32,621 bases of DNA, taken from an uncultured Lentisphaerota bacterium. Its GTDB lineage: Bacteria > Verrucomicrobiota > Kiritimatiellia > RFP12 > UBA1067. How positions within the stretch are numbered: the stretch's first letter is position 1; each line of letters starts with the position of its first letter. The notes below the pieces were generated by a model. It was not told the origin of the DNA. It was given only the letters and a program-made list of their open reading frames with translations, and did no database searches. Location of the stretch: positions 1 to 32,621 of the forward strand of contig CAMKJU010000036.1 in the NCBI GenBank assembly GCA_946413265.1. The letters are read 5' to 3'. Position numbers and translations under genes: made by a program. Below, piece after piece: positions 24,168 through 30,909 of the stretch.

Positions 24168-25276
24168 GAGGGCGCGACAGATGGATGCTGGCGGCGGTGG
24201 GCATACTTGCGGCGCTTGGCTTCTTCTTGCAGATACGCATCGCGGAGGTCGTGCCTGGTGCCGGGTTCTTTCTGCCGTACATGCTCGGAGTGTCGTGCGG
24301 GATCGCGGCGATGTTCGCTTTTTCCGGCGAGCGAACGGAGCTGGTGCTGCGCGGACGCTGGATCGCGCTCGGCATCGCGCTCGCGCTCATGGCGGCGTTG
24401 CTTGTGTTCGGGCGACGCTACCGGGGTGGACTCTACCTGCCAGGACGGATCAACCCGTCCGAACTCGTGAAGCTCTGCATGGTGGTGTTCGCGGCGGGTA
24501 CGCTGTCTGACGGACGCGTCACGCCACGCCGCCTGCTGGTGCTGGGCGCGGGGTACGGCGCCGTGGCGCTCGCGGTGGCGGTCGCCGGGGACTTCGGGCT
24601 TCTCGCGCAGATCGCCGTTGCGGGCGCGGCGATACTCTTCGCGGCGTCGTGGTTCTGGGGGATTGCTGCGTTCACGGTGCTGGCTGGCGGCGCGGCGCTG
24701 ATGTTCGCGCGGCCGACGGGACACCTCGCCACGCGCCTTGCGGTTTGGCGCGACCCGCTGGCGGATGCGTCTGGCGCGGGCTGGCAGACTCTCCAGGGCC
24801 TGACGGCTGTCGTGAGCGGCGGCTGGTGGGGCGTGGGCGCGAAACTGGGCGACGTGCGCAACGTGCCCATCGTGGCGAGCGACTTCGTGTACACGGCCCT
24901 CGCGGAAGAGTGGGGGTTGATTGGCTGCATGGCCGTCCTCGCGCTCTACGGCGTCATCTTCGTGCGCGGGCTGATGGCTTCCGACCGTCTCGCGCGCGGG
25001 GGCAACACTTGCGGTGCATTGCTCGCGGCGGGACTCGTGGCGAGTCTTGCCGTGCAGGTGCTGCTGAACGTGGGTGGCGTGTTGAACGCAGTTCCGATGA
25101 CCGGTATTCCGCTGCCGCTCCTGTCGCTTGGCGGAAGTTCGCTCATGGTGACGTTCGTCTCACTCGGACTCCTAATCGGCTTGTCACGCACAGTTGAAGA
25201 TGTGGAACCGCCCCGCGTTACCAGAAGGGCAACCAGGCGTCCGCGGACCGCGTCCTCGCCTTCCAGAGGGCGGTAG
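24164..25276 (+). CDS. SEDS-family peptidoglycan polymerase (FtsW/RodA type)
   Basis: 370 residues with about ten hydrophobic helices. Conserved pieces: LPGRINPSELVKLCMVVFAAGTL (usual G.R..g..qPSEl.Kl), GDFGLLAQIAV (usual pDlGt), WQTLQGLTAVVSGGWWGVGAKLG, VPIVASDFVYTALAEEWGLIG (catalytic Asp region), GIPLPLLSLGGSSLMVTFVSLGLLI. It polymerises glycan strands from lipid II together with the class B PBP. The stop codon TAG is part of the GGTAG head of a degenerate palindromic element, and the last residues (RTASSPSRGR) look like read-in to that repeat. Confidence 0.9.
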   Translation: MRGRDRWMLAAVGILAALGFFLQIRIAEVVPGAGFFLPYMLGVSCGIAAMFAFSGERTELVLRGRWIALGIALALMAALLVFGRRYRGGLYLPGRINPSELVKLCMVVFAAGTLSDGRVTPRRLLVLGAGYGAVALAVAVAGDFGLLAQIAVAGAAILFAASWFWGIAAFTVLAGGAALMFARPTGHLATRLAVWRDPLADASGAGWQTLQGLTAVVSGGWWGVGAKLGDVRNVPIVASDFVYTALAEEWGLIGCMAVLALYGVIFVRGLMASDRLARGGNTCGALLAAGLVASLAVQVLLNVGGVLNAVPMTGIPLPLLSLGGSSLMVTFVSLGLLIGLSRTVEDVEPPRVTRRATRRPRTASSPSRGR

Positions 25277-25297
25277 GGCGCGGACTCCAGCCGCACC
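25272..25297 (+). repeat. GGTAG-headed palindrome, copy 6, degenerate (stop codon of the SEDS gene)
   Basis: GGTAG, arm GGCGCGGAC, 3-nt TCC, arm AGCCGCACC: six of nine positions still pair. TAG at 25274-25276 is the SEDS stop. It marks the point where the accessory region begins. Confidence 0.6.
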
Positions 25298-25349
25298 GCT
25301 TACGAACTGAACGAACCACAAACCACTACCCCACAAACCACGCCAATTT

Positions 25350-25358
25350 TGCTATACT
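25350..25358 (+). promoter_or_regulatory. Extended -10 promoter of the candidate RNA
   Basis: TGC-TATACT, with no convincing -35 (CCCACA at 17 nt). It predicts a start near 25365. Confidence 0.5.
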
Positions 25359-25364
25359 ACGTGC

Positions 25365-25616
25365 ATCGGAAAAGCAAGAGAAAAAGCAGGCATAGACTGA
25401 AACAGACAGAGACCCGTCGCGCACCTTGCGCGGCAGGTCGTTTCAGCGAATAGACTCTGGCTGTTTGCGCTGTGTAGGAAAGTCAAACTCTCCATGTAGG
25501 GAGATTGTCTAGGGGCACTGCAATCCCCGCGTAGGGGGAATGACTACTGTTGCTAGGGAACGGGATTCGTCGGCATTTGCCAACGGAGAATGACTTACGA
25601 CTTCTCGTAATTTTTT
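25365..25616 (+). ncRNA. Candidate structured non-coding RNA of about 250 nt
   Basis: No credible ORF lies between the SEDS stop (25276) and the HTH gene (25691). An extended -10 at 25350 and a hairpin plus six-T terminator at 25595-25616 bracket the segment. Inside: a long 5' hairpin in which CTGAAAC (25397-25403) pairs with GTTTCAG (25440-25446) around an inner stem 25411-25439 (GACC/GGTC, CGCGC/GCGCG). Then come two copies of a 23-nt unit at 25489 and 25524, each a 5-bp hairpin with loop RYGTAG followed by WTGWCTA. A small stem at 25568-25585 and a partial third GGAGAATGACTTA follow. No Rfam family is recognised. It is neither tmRNA nor SRP RNA by motif. Confidence 0.5.
25595..25616 (+). 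terminator. Rho-independent terminator of the candidate RNA
   Basis: TTACGA, loop CTTC, TCGTAA, then TTTTTT. Perfect 6-bp stem but AT-rich, so of moderate strength. Confidence 0.6.
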
Positions 25617-25648
25617 ATTGACATCGCATGGGATACAGCCGAGAAATG

Positions 25649-25657
25649 TGATATAAT
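25649..25657 (+). promoter_or_regulatory. Extended -10 promoter of the accessory operon
   Basis: TGA-TATAAT, a perfect extended -10. A perfect TTGACA (25618-25623) exists, but 28 nt upstream, too far for a normal spacer. RBS AGGAAAGG (25673-25680) precedes the ATG at 25691. Confidence 0.6.
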
Positions 25658-25690
25658 ACGCTCGATTCGTTTAGGAAAGGACTAGATGTT

Positions 25691-25948
25691 ATGTCGTTGA
25701 GTTACAAGAAGCTCTGGAAGCAATTGATAGACCGTGATATGACGAAGACGGATTTGCGTCGTGCCACGGGAATATCTCCTTCAACTTTCGCAAGGCTTTC
25801 CCATGGTGATTATGTGGCTTCATCAGTCATCGACAGAATATGCCAGGAACTTAGGTGCGACGTGGGCGATGTGATGGAGGTGGTGTTGGATGGCAAATCA
25901 CATGGCACCAAGATGTCGAACAAGAAGCAAAGGAGGAGTGCAAAATGA
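25691..25948 (+). CDS. Small Cro/C1-type HTH protein
   Basis: 85 residues. YKKLWKQLIDRDMTKTDLRRATGISPSTFARLSHGDYVASSVIDRICQELRCDVGDVMEVV is a compact helix-turn-helix of the HTH_26/XRE kind. The recognition helix is ISPSTFARLSHGD, followed by the characteristic C-x-x-G-D-V-M end. A basic tail follows (KMSNKKQRRSAK). As first gene of the accessory operon, right after a promoter, it is the likely repressor or autoregulator of the operon. It overlaps the next start by 4 nt (ATGA). Confidence 0.87.
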   Translation: MSLSYKKLWKQLIDRDMTKTDLRRATGISPSTFARLSHGDYVASSVIDRICQELRCDVGDVMEVVLDGKSHGTKMSNKKQRRSAK

Positions 25949-26283
25949 GCGGTGAAGCGTTTACCACGATTGGACTTTTCAGTAGCAGGATTGATGAAGC
26001 CATCCAGCTGATGTCGGAACATCAGGTCAACATGGAGCTTGAAGGGTGTCCTCTTTCGCCAGAAATGACTGGCCGCTTTGATGAAATCAAACGGCAGTTC
26101 TGTCATTTCGCCGGGTTGCTTCATGCGGTCAACTACCTTATCTCTGGCGATGCGGGTGAGGACAGCTTTGACGAGACAGCCAAGGAAGAGGAGGAGTATC
26201 GGCTTAGCAATATTATGCCGATGGAAGAGGTCCGTGAACGGGTAAAGAAGATGATTGCGAAAGACGGATATTATCATAGATGA
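25945..26283 (+). CDS. Unrecognised 112-residue helical protein of the accessory operon
   Basis: Starts in the HTH stop codon, after AGGAGGAG (25931-25938), so start and expression are well supported. No family is recognised. It is predicted mostly helical from its pattern: SSRIDEAIQLMSEHQVNMEL, GRFDEIKRQFCHFAGLLHAVNYLI. An acidic stretch (DETAKEEEEY) and a charged helix (MEEVRERVKKMIAKDG) follow. It could be an antitoxin-like or adaptor partner of the HTH protein, but nothing in the sequence proves it. Confidence 0.75.
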   Translation: MSGEAFTTIGLFSSRIDEAIQLMSEHQVNMELEGCPLSPEMTGRFDEIKRQFCHFAGLLHAVNYLISGDAGEDSFDETAKEEEEYRLSNIMPMEEVRERVKKMIAKDGYYHR

Positions 26284-26305
26284 TGAGGTTCTAAGCGCAG
26301 CAACG

Positions 26306-28015
26306 ATGAAGAGCGAAGAGATAAAGAGACTTGTCGCCAAGAGCGAGAACGCCGCCGTCGAGTTCAAGCGGGCGCGGGGTGGCGTGCCCGCCGATTTCTG
26401 GCCGTCGTACAGCTCGTTCGCCAACACGGACGGCGGCGTCATCATCCTCGGCGTCCCCGAGAAGGACGGCAAGCGAGATATTGAGGGGCTGGCGAATACG
26501 GAGAAGATTGTGGCCGATCTCTGGAACGCGGTGAACAACCCGGACAATATCAGCGCGAACGTCCTGTTCAACGAGTCCATCTATCCCGTCGATGTTGACG
26601 GCAAGGCTGTGGTTGTCGTCGAAGTACCGCGAGCTGAGCGGACTGTTCGCCCGGTCTTTGTCGGCTCGGACGTGTTCAAGGGAACCTACCGCAGAAACGG
26701 CGAGGGCGACTATCATTGCTCGCGCGAGACGGTCGAGGGCATGATTCGTGACAAGTGTGCGGAGACGGCGGACAACTGCATCCTTGACGAACTGACGATT
26801 GCTGACCTTGATGCGGACACGATCCGGCGATACAGGATGTACTTCAGCCAGCTGCGTCCCGGACACGTCTGGAGTGGCCTTGCCGACGACGGTTTCCTGA
26901 TGAAGATCGGCGCGGCGGCGCGCGGGCGCGACGGCAACGTGCATCCCACGCTCGCGGGGCTTGTCTGCTTCGGCGACTTCAACGAGATCACGAACGTACT
27001 GCCGTACTTTTTCCTCGACTACCGCGAACATCTCTCGCCGGACGTCCGCTGGACGGATCGCGTGTGTTCGGGCGACGCCAACTGGAGCGGCAACATCTTC
27101 GACTTCTTCTTCCGCATCAACCAGTCGATCACGGCGGGAGTGAAGGTTCCGTTCAAGATTGCGTCGGACAACGTGACGCGGGATGACGATACGCCCGTAC
27201 ACAAGGCCCTGCGCGAGGTGCTGGCGAACGCGCTCATCCATGCCGACTACCACGGGCGGCGCGGCATCGTGATCGACAAGTACCCCAAGCGCCTTGAGGT
27301 GTCGAATCCGGGAACACTGCGCATGAGCAAGTCCGTCGCCATCGCTGGCGGTACGAGCGACGCGCGAAACGGAAAGATATTCAACATCTTCTCGCTTGTC
27401 CGCATCGGCGAACGTTCCGGCATGGGGCTTTCAAGCCTCTACGGCACTTGGGAAAAGGAGCATTTCGCCGCGCCGTCCATCGTTGAGAGCTACGAACCCG
27501 ACCGTACCAAGGTGATGGTCGAGTTCGAGTCCGACGATTCGGAACTGGGGGAAATAATAGGAAAAGCCCCGGAAGTGATAGGAAAAACCTCAGAAGTGGG
27601 GGTAATAGGGCAGGAACTGGGGGAGAAAACCTCAGAAGTGGGGGGAATGGACTCGGAAGTGGGGGAAAAAACGGTCATAAGTGACGATGAAAACGTCGAA
27701 GTGACGATGAAAAAGGCCATAAGTGACGATGTAAATCGGATAAGTGACGATGAAAAGCAAAGAAGTGAAGGTGAAAAAGGCGAGTTTGATATTCTGATGG
27801 GTGCATATAGAAACGACTTCCGCGAAAAGGCCAGAAAGGTTCTTGCTGCCTTTGCTGAAGACCCAGAAGTTGATATTCCTTCCGTCGCCAAGAGACTGGG
27901 CTTTTCCGCAATCAGTGTCTGGCGCGCCATACGTGCGATGAAAGAAGTCGGGCTGCTTGTCCGCGAAGGCGGGGACAAGGGCGGCAGGTGGATTGTCAAG
28001 AAAGTGGGGATTTGA
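26306..28015 (+). CDS. AlbA_2 (Schlafen-type)/GHKL protein with a C-terminal winged helix
   Basis: 569 residues from the ATG at 26306. The N-terminal AlbA_2 domain reads LVAKSENAAVEFKRA, then FANTDGGVIILGV and GTYRRNGEGDYHCSRETVEGMI, as in RecG-like transcriptional regulators. The middle HATPase_c_4 part has ALREVLANALIHADYHG (N-box) and LEVSNPGTL (G1-like). Residues about 412-490 are a 7-residue repeat region. The end (VDIPSVAKRLGFSAISVWRAIRAMKEVGLLVREGG) is a winged helix. Such proteins are common next to mobile and defence loci as putative regulators. The AlbA_2/GHKL part is GC-rich like the host, the tail and all following genes are AT-rich, so the gene may be a mosaic. A TTG start at 26255 is possible but less likely. 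Confidence 0.85.
   Translation: MKSEEIKRLVAKSENAAVEFKRARGGVPADFWPSYSSFANTDGGVIILGVPEKDGKRDIEGLANTEKIVADLWNAVNNPDNISANVLFNESIYPVDVDGKAVVVVEVPRAERTVRPVFVGSDVFKGTYRRNGEGDYHCSRETVEGMIRDKCAETADNCILDELTIADLDADTIRRYRMYFSQLRPGHVWSGLADDGFLMKIGAAARGRDGNVHPTLAGLVCFGDFNEITNVLPYFFLDYREHLSPDVRWTDRVCSGDANWSGNIFDFFFRINQSITAGVKVPFKIASDNVTRDDDTPVHKALREVLANALIHADYHGRRGIVIDKYPKRLEVSNPGTLRMSKSVAIAGGTSDARNGKIFNIFSLVRIGERSGMGLSSLYGTWEKEHFAAPSIVESYEPDRTKVMVEFESDDSELGEIIGKAPEVIGKTSEVGVIGQELGEKTSEVGGMDSEVGEKTVISDDENVEVTMKKAISDDVNRISDDEKQRSEGEKGEFDILMGAYRNDFREKARKVLAAFAEDPEVDIPSVAKRLGFSAISVWRAIRAMKEVGLLVREGGDKGGRWIVKKVGI
27541..27775 (+). repeat. Degenerate ~21-nt tandem repeat (minisatellite) within the AlbA_2 gene
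   Basis: About eleven units of 20-22 nt. The first half are of the form ACCTCAGAAGTGGGGG plus A-rich spacer; the second half carry AAGTGACGATG at 27679, 27699, 27721 and 27742, and AAGTGAAGGTG at 27763. Most encode 7 residues (GKTSEVG, ISDDENV types). The unit at 27699 is read in a different frame (EVTMKK), because adjacent spacings are 20 and 22. Confidence 0.8.
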
Positions 28016-28019
28016 CGAC

Positions 28020-29186
28020 ATGGAAAATGACACTTCTTTACAGTGGTTTGCCAAGGCGACCGGTAGTGATATCGTTGAGGGCGTGCGCGGTGAGATACTG
28101 ACAGATCTGGCCGAAAAAGTAGATCAAGAATCAGAGAAGCAGTTTACTTATGTTGGTGGATATGCAGAAACTGATCCTAGTGTAAAGAATAATTATGTAG
28201 ACCTTGATTTGGGAGAGCTAAATGACAGAGATTCTTTCTTTAAGTATTTTATGGATGGATCTCGCCGTGCTGTAAAAATTGCTGAGTTTCGAAATGATGG
28301 GAAAGTGTGGCCGATTGTAGCTGGGCAATTAGGTGTTGCATGTTGCAAGCGCGTTGATCGGAAGATGATCCCCATCAGGGGAATGCGAATATACAAAAAC
28401 ATCTTGTCGGTTCCATATCAGATTTGCGGATTCGGAACAAACAAGGATGCCAACAAGCAAATGCTTCAACAATACCTTGATGGAATCAATGATCGAATTG
28501 GATGGGAGAGGCGAATTAGCTTTGATATGCTCGTTGCATATCGGGATGATGCGGATGCAAATAAAGAGAATCTAGCGGTTTCTCAAATTCAGGCGTTGAT
28601 GATCGACACGGAAAAACAGTCGATACTTCAACTTGCCAATGATGCGATGATTTGTGATGGTGCGTATCTGGTTAAAGATGGATCTTTGGAATACATGGAC
28701 AACACCCTGACGCATATTAGGTGGAGCAAGATTGGTGACAATCTGCAATATGCCATAGGCGTGTCAAAGTCATTCAATCCAGACCTCTTTGAGGTCCGTA
28801 AAAAGTCCGAGAGACAATCCGCCGCATCGTTCATTGCCGGGTTAAAGGTGGGGCAGAGGACGCATGCGTTTAAGTACAGCATTCATAAACGTGAACCTCC
28901 ATATTTTGCCGTCTGGTTTGTCCGAATACGAAAACCGAGTCTGACTAGGAGCGCATTTGATGGTGTGCTAAAAGTTGAAATGCAGTTGGTTGGTGAAGAA
29001 GCTGCTAACGGGAAATCCACGATAGAGATCAATCGTGTTAGCGCCGATCTTGTAAGAGAGCGCAATCCAGTTTGTTACGGGTCGGACAGCCGTTGGGCAA
29101 ACCATATCTATCCAGTGTATGTTACGGAGAAATATCTAAAGAGTGGATTTCTTCCGGAGACAATTTTTAAAGCAATAACGATGTAA
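28020..29186 (+). CDS. NurA-domain nuclease-like protein
   Basis: 388 residues. NurA is a manganese-dependent 5'-3' nuclease that works with the HerA translocase in DNA end resection. Signature pieces: FMDGSRR with Asp79 (first catalytic motif, DGS), LANDAMICDGAYLVKDGSLEYMD with Asp220 (second, DGSL), YAIGVSKSF (usual viGisK), and a C-terminal HIYPVYVTEKYLKSG in the place of the family's yP..L..AH end. RBS is poor; the ATG lies 4 nt after the AlbA_2 stop, so coupling is likely. Base composition is AT-rich, unlike the chromosome to the left. A HerA-like gene follows after 10 nt, which strongly supports the call. Confidence 0.78.
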   Translation: MENDTSLQWFAKATGSDIVEGVRGEILTDLAEKVDQESEKQFTYVGGYAETDPSVKNNYVDLDLGELNDRDSFFKYFMDGSRRAVKIAEFRNDGKVWPIVAGQLGVACCKRVDRKMIPIRGMRIYKNILSVPYQICGFGTNKDANKQMLQQYLDGINDRIGWERRISFDMLVAYRDDADANKENLAVSQIQALMIDTEKQSILQLANDAMICDGAYLVKDGSLEYMDNTLTHIRWSKIGDNLQYAIGVSKSFNPDLFEVRKKSERQSAASFIAGLKVGQRTHAFKYSIHKREPPYFAVWFVRIRKPSLTRSAFDGVLKVEMQLVGEEAANGKSTIEINRVSADLVRERNPVCYGSDSRWANHIYPVYVTEKYLKSGFLPETIFKAITM

Positions 29187-29196
29187 GGAGGCAATC

Positions 29197-30900
29197 ATGA
29201 AGACTCATAAGACAATTGGTAAAGTTGCAGCGTTGGAGTCGTGCCCAACAACGATCACGTCTTTTGTGTTTTGGACTGATCAAGACTTGAAGTTAAGTCC
29301 TTTTGATATCGTCAAAGTCCAACATGTTGACGATAGTTTTACGTTTGGTCAGGTAGAGGAAATATCGCACATCACGGACGCGGCGAGCTTCATGTCGACT
29401 TTCATATCAAATGATTTCGGAGATGTTTCAATAACGGCTCCGACTGAGCGAGTTGGTATGAATTATGTCAAGGCCCGTGTTCTTGGTAATAACAAGCAAA
29501 TCTATTTGCCTGTACATAATGACGCTCCAGTATATTTTGCCGAGCGAGAAGAGATCGAAAAAGCGCTTGGATTCGACAATGTGCAGAACAAGGTGATCTG
29601 CGGCACGACTAGCATGTATTCGAATATCAAGGATCAGAAGTTGGAGATTCCTGTTCCGTTAAACCGCGATTTCCTTATTGGCCCAGAAGGAGCACACCTC
29701 AATATTTCCGGCATTTCAGGCCTGGCCGCAAAGACCTCATATGCAATGTTTCTAGTTAAATCACTGATTGAAGCGGTGGGTCATGCCAAGGCAGATGAGG
29801 GGGCGGGTTCCGTGGCGTTTGTAGTTCTTAATGTGAAGGGCAAGGACCTCCTGGCGCTTGATGAAGTGTCAAATGATCGAGATATCGAAACAACGAAGAA
29901 GAAGTATCAGGAACTTGGTTTGACGCCTGAGCCGATGAAGAATGTACATTACTACTACCCATACGGAGGTTCAATCGGAGTGGGGAAGCCTGGTAATGCA
30001 TCGACATATCTTCCGCCCGCCAAGGTGGCTGAACAGATTAAAAATGGGAAAGCTAAGCTCTTCAAATTTGAGGCGAAGAAAGATATAAAGAATATTGACC
30101 TTCTGTTTTCAGAGGTAGATGATCCGCAGCAGACAGTGGCTTCAATTATTGACACCCTACTCGTTGCGCAAGAATCTGAAGGGAGTCCCTTTAGGGTTGG
30201 CACTTGGGGCGAGCTAGAAGATATTGTCAAGCAACAGATGGATAAGACTATAGATAAGGGCATTACAGTCCAGAGTTGGCGCAAGTTTTATAGACACCTT
30301 CATCTATACCTTGACTCTAGTAAAGCTTTTGTTGATGGAATTAACGCAAGAAATTATGAATGTCGCCTTGCTAACGAGTTAATTGAGATCAAGCCTAATG
30401 ATGTGTTTGTCATTGATGTAGCTAAAGAAGCAGAGTCGATGCAGGCATTTGTTTTTGGACATGTCATGCGTGAGATAATGAAACTTCGCAACGGGGAATA
30501 TACGGATCAGCGTGAAACGACGGCCCCCGTCCCTGATCGAATAGTTATTGTGATTGATGAAATGAACAAATATTGTTCCAAGGATAGTCCGAAGGACTCG
30601 CCGATACTTAAGCAGGTGCTTGATATAACAGAGCGAGGACGCTCGCTAGGCGTTGTTCTCTTCGGAGCAGAGCAGTTCCGTTCGGCCATTCACGAACGAG
30701 TGACGGGCAATTGTGCGACTAAGGCGTATGGTAGGACGAATTCAGTCGAGGTGTCGAAGAAGGATTACACATCGCTCAATTCTGTCCAAAAGGACATTAT
30801 GATGCGTTTGAGCCAGGGTGAGTACATCGTTGAAAATCCTGTGCTCCGTGCGCCAATCAGAATTTCGTTTCCTAAACCTATTTTCCAACAGTACAAGTAA
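29197..30900 (+). CDS. HerA-like (FtsK/HerA superfamily) DNA translocase ATPase
   Basis: 567 residues. Residues 1 to about 115 look like a HAS-barrel (FDIVKVQHVDDSFTFGQVEEISHI). Walker A is unusual: GISGLAAKTS at 172-181, keeping the Lys-Thr but with Ala in place of the Gly before Lys. Walker B is RIVIVIDEMN with Asp454-Glu455, followed by LDITERGRSLGVVLFGAEQFRSAI, which matches HerA's ...ggRk.gvgli..tQ.p segment. Then comes CATKAYGRTNSVEVS. HerA forms hexamers that pump DNA and drive NurA. Start set by AAGGAGG 5 nt upstream. In bacteria HerA partners with assorted nuclease or SIR2 effectors in phage defence; here the partner is NurA plus a GHKL protein. Confidence 0.85.
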   Translation: MKTHKTIGKVAALESCPTTITSFVFWTDQDLKLSPFDIVKVQHVDDSFTFGQVEEISHITDAASFMSTFISNDFGDVSITAPTERVGMNYVKARVLGNNKQIYLPVHNDAPVYFAEREEIEKALGFDNVQNKVICGTTSMYSNIKDQKLEIPVPLNRDFLIGPEGAHLNISGISGLAAKTSYAMFLVKSLIEAVGHAKADEGAGSVAFVVLNVKGKDLLALDEVSNDRDIETTKKKYQELGLTPEPMKNVHYYYPYGGSIGVGKPGNASTYLPPAKVAEQIKNGKAKLFKFEAKKDIKNIDLLFSEVDDPQQTVASIIDTLLVAQESEGSPFRVGTWGELEDIVKQQMDKTIDKGITVQSWRKFYRHLHLYLDSSKAFVDGINARNYECRLANELIEIKPNDVFVIDVAKEAESMQAFVFGHVMREIMKLRNGEYTDQRETTAPVPDRIVIVIDEMNKYCSKDSPKDSPILKQVLDITERGRSLGVVLFGAEQFRSAIHERVTGNCATKAYGRTNSVEVSKKDYTSLNSVQKDIMMRLSQGEYIVENPVLRAPIRISFPKPIFQQYK

Positions 30901-30909
30901 GACACCACA

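Noticed and set aside
23579..24724. Antisense open frames across the PBP and SEDS genes
   Set aside because: The sense frames carry SxxK, SxN, KTG and SEDS motifs. The antisense products are low-complexity Arg/Pro.
25470..25510. AGGAAAGTC followed by CTCTCC, similar to the conserved start of RNase P RNA
   Set aside because: The other RNase P hallmarks (the conserved ACAGAA region and the 3' partner strand) are absent and the transcript is too short.
25365..25616. CsrB-like sponge RNA because of many GGA triplets
   Set aside because: The GGA triplets of the two repeated hairpins are in stems, not loops, so the usual CsrA-site geometry is missing.
25618..25657. TTGACA and TATAAT taken together as one promoter for the HTH gene
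   Set aside because: The spacing is 28 nt. The extended -10 alone is the better explanation.
26255..26305. TTG start at 26255 for the AlbA_2 gene, adding 17 residues
   Set aside because: It would overlap the upstream gene by 29 nt, and the family normally begins just before the ES/EN..EFK motif. The ATG at 26306 fits better.
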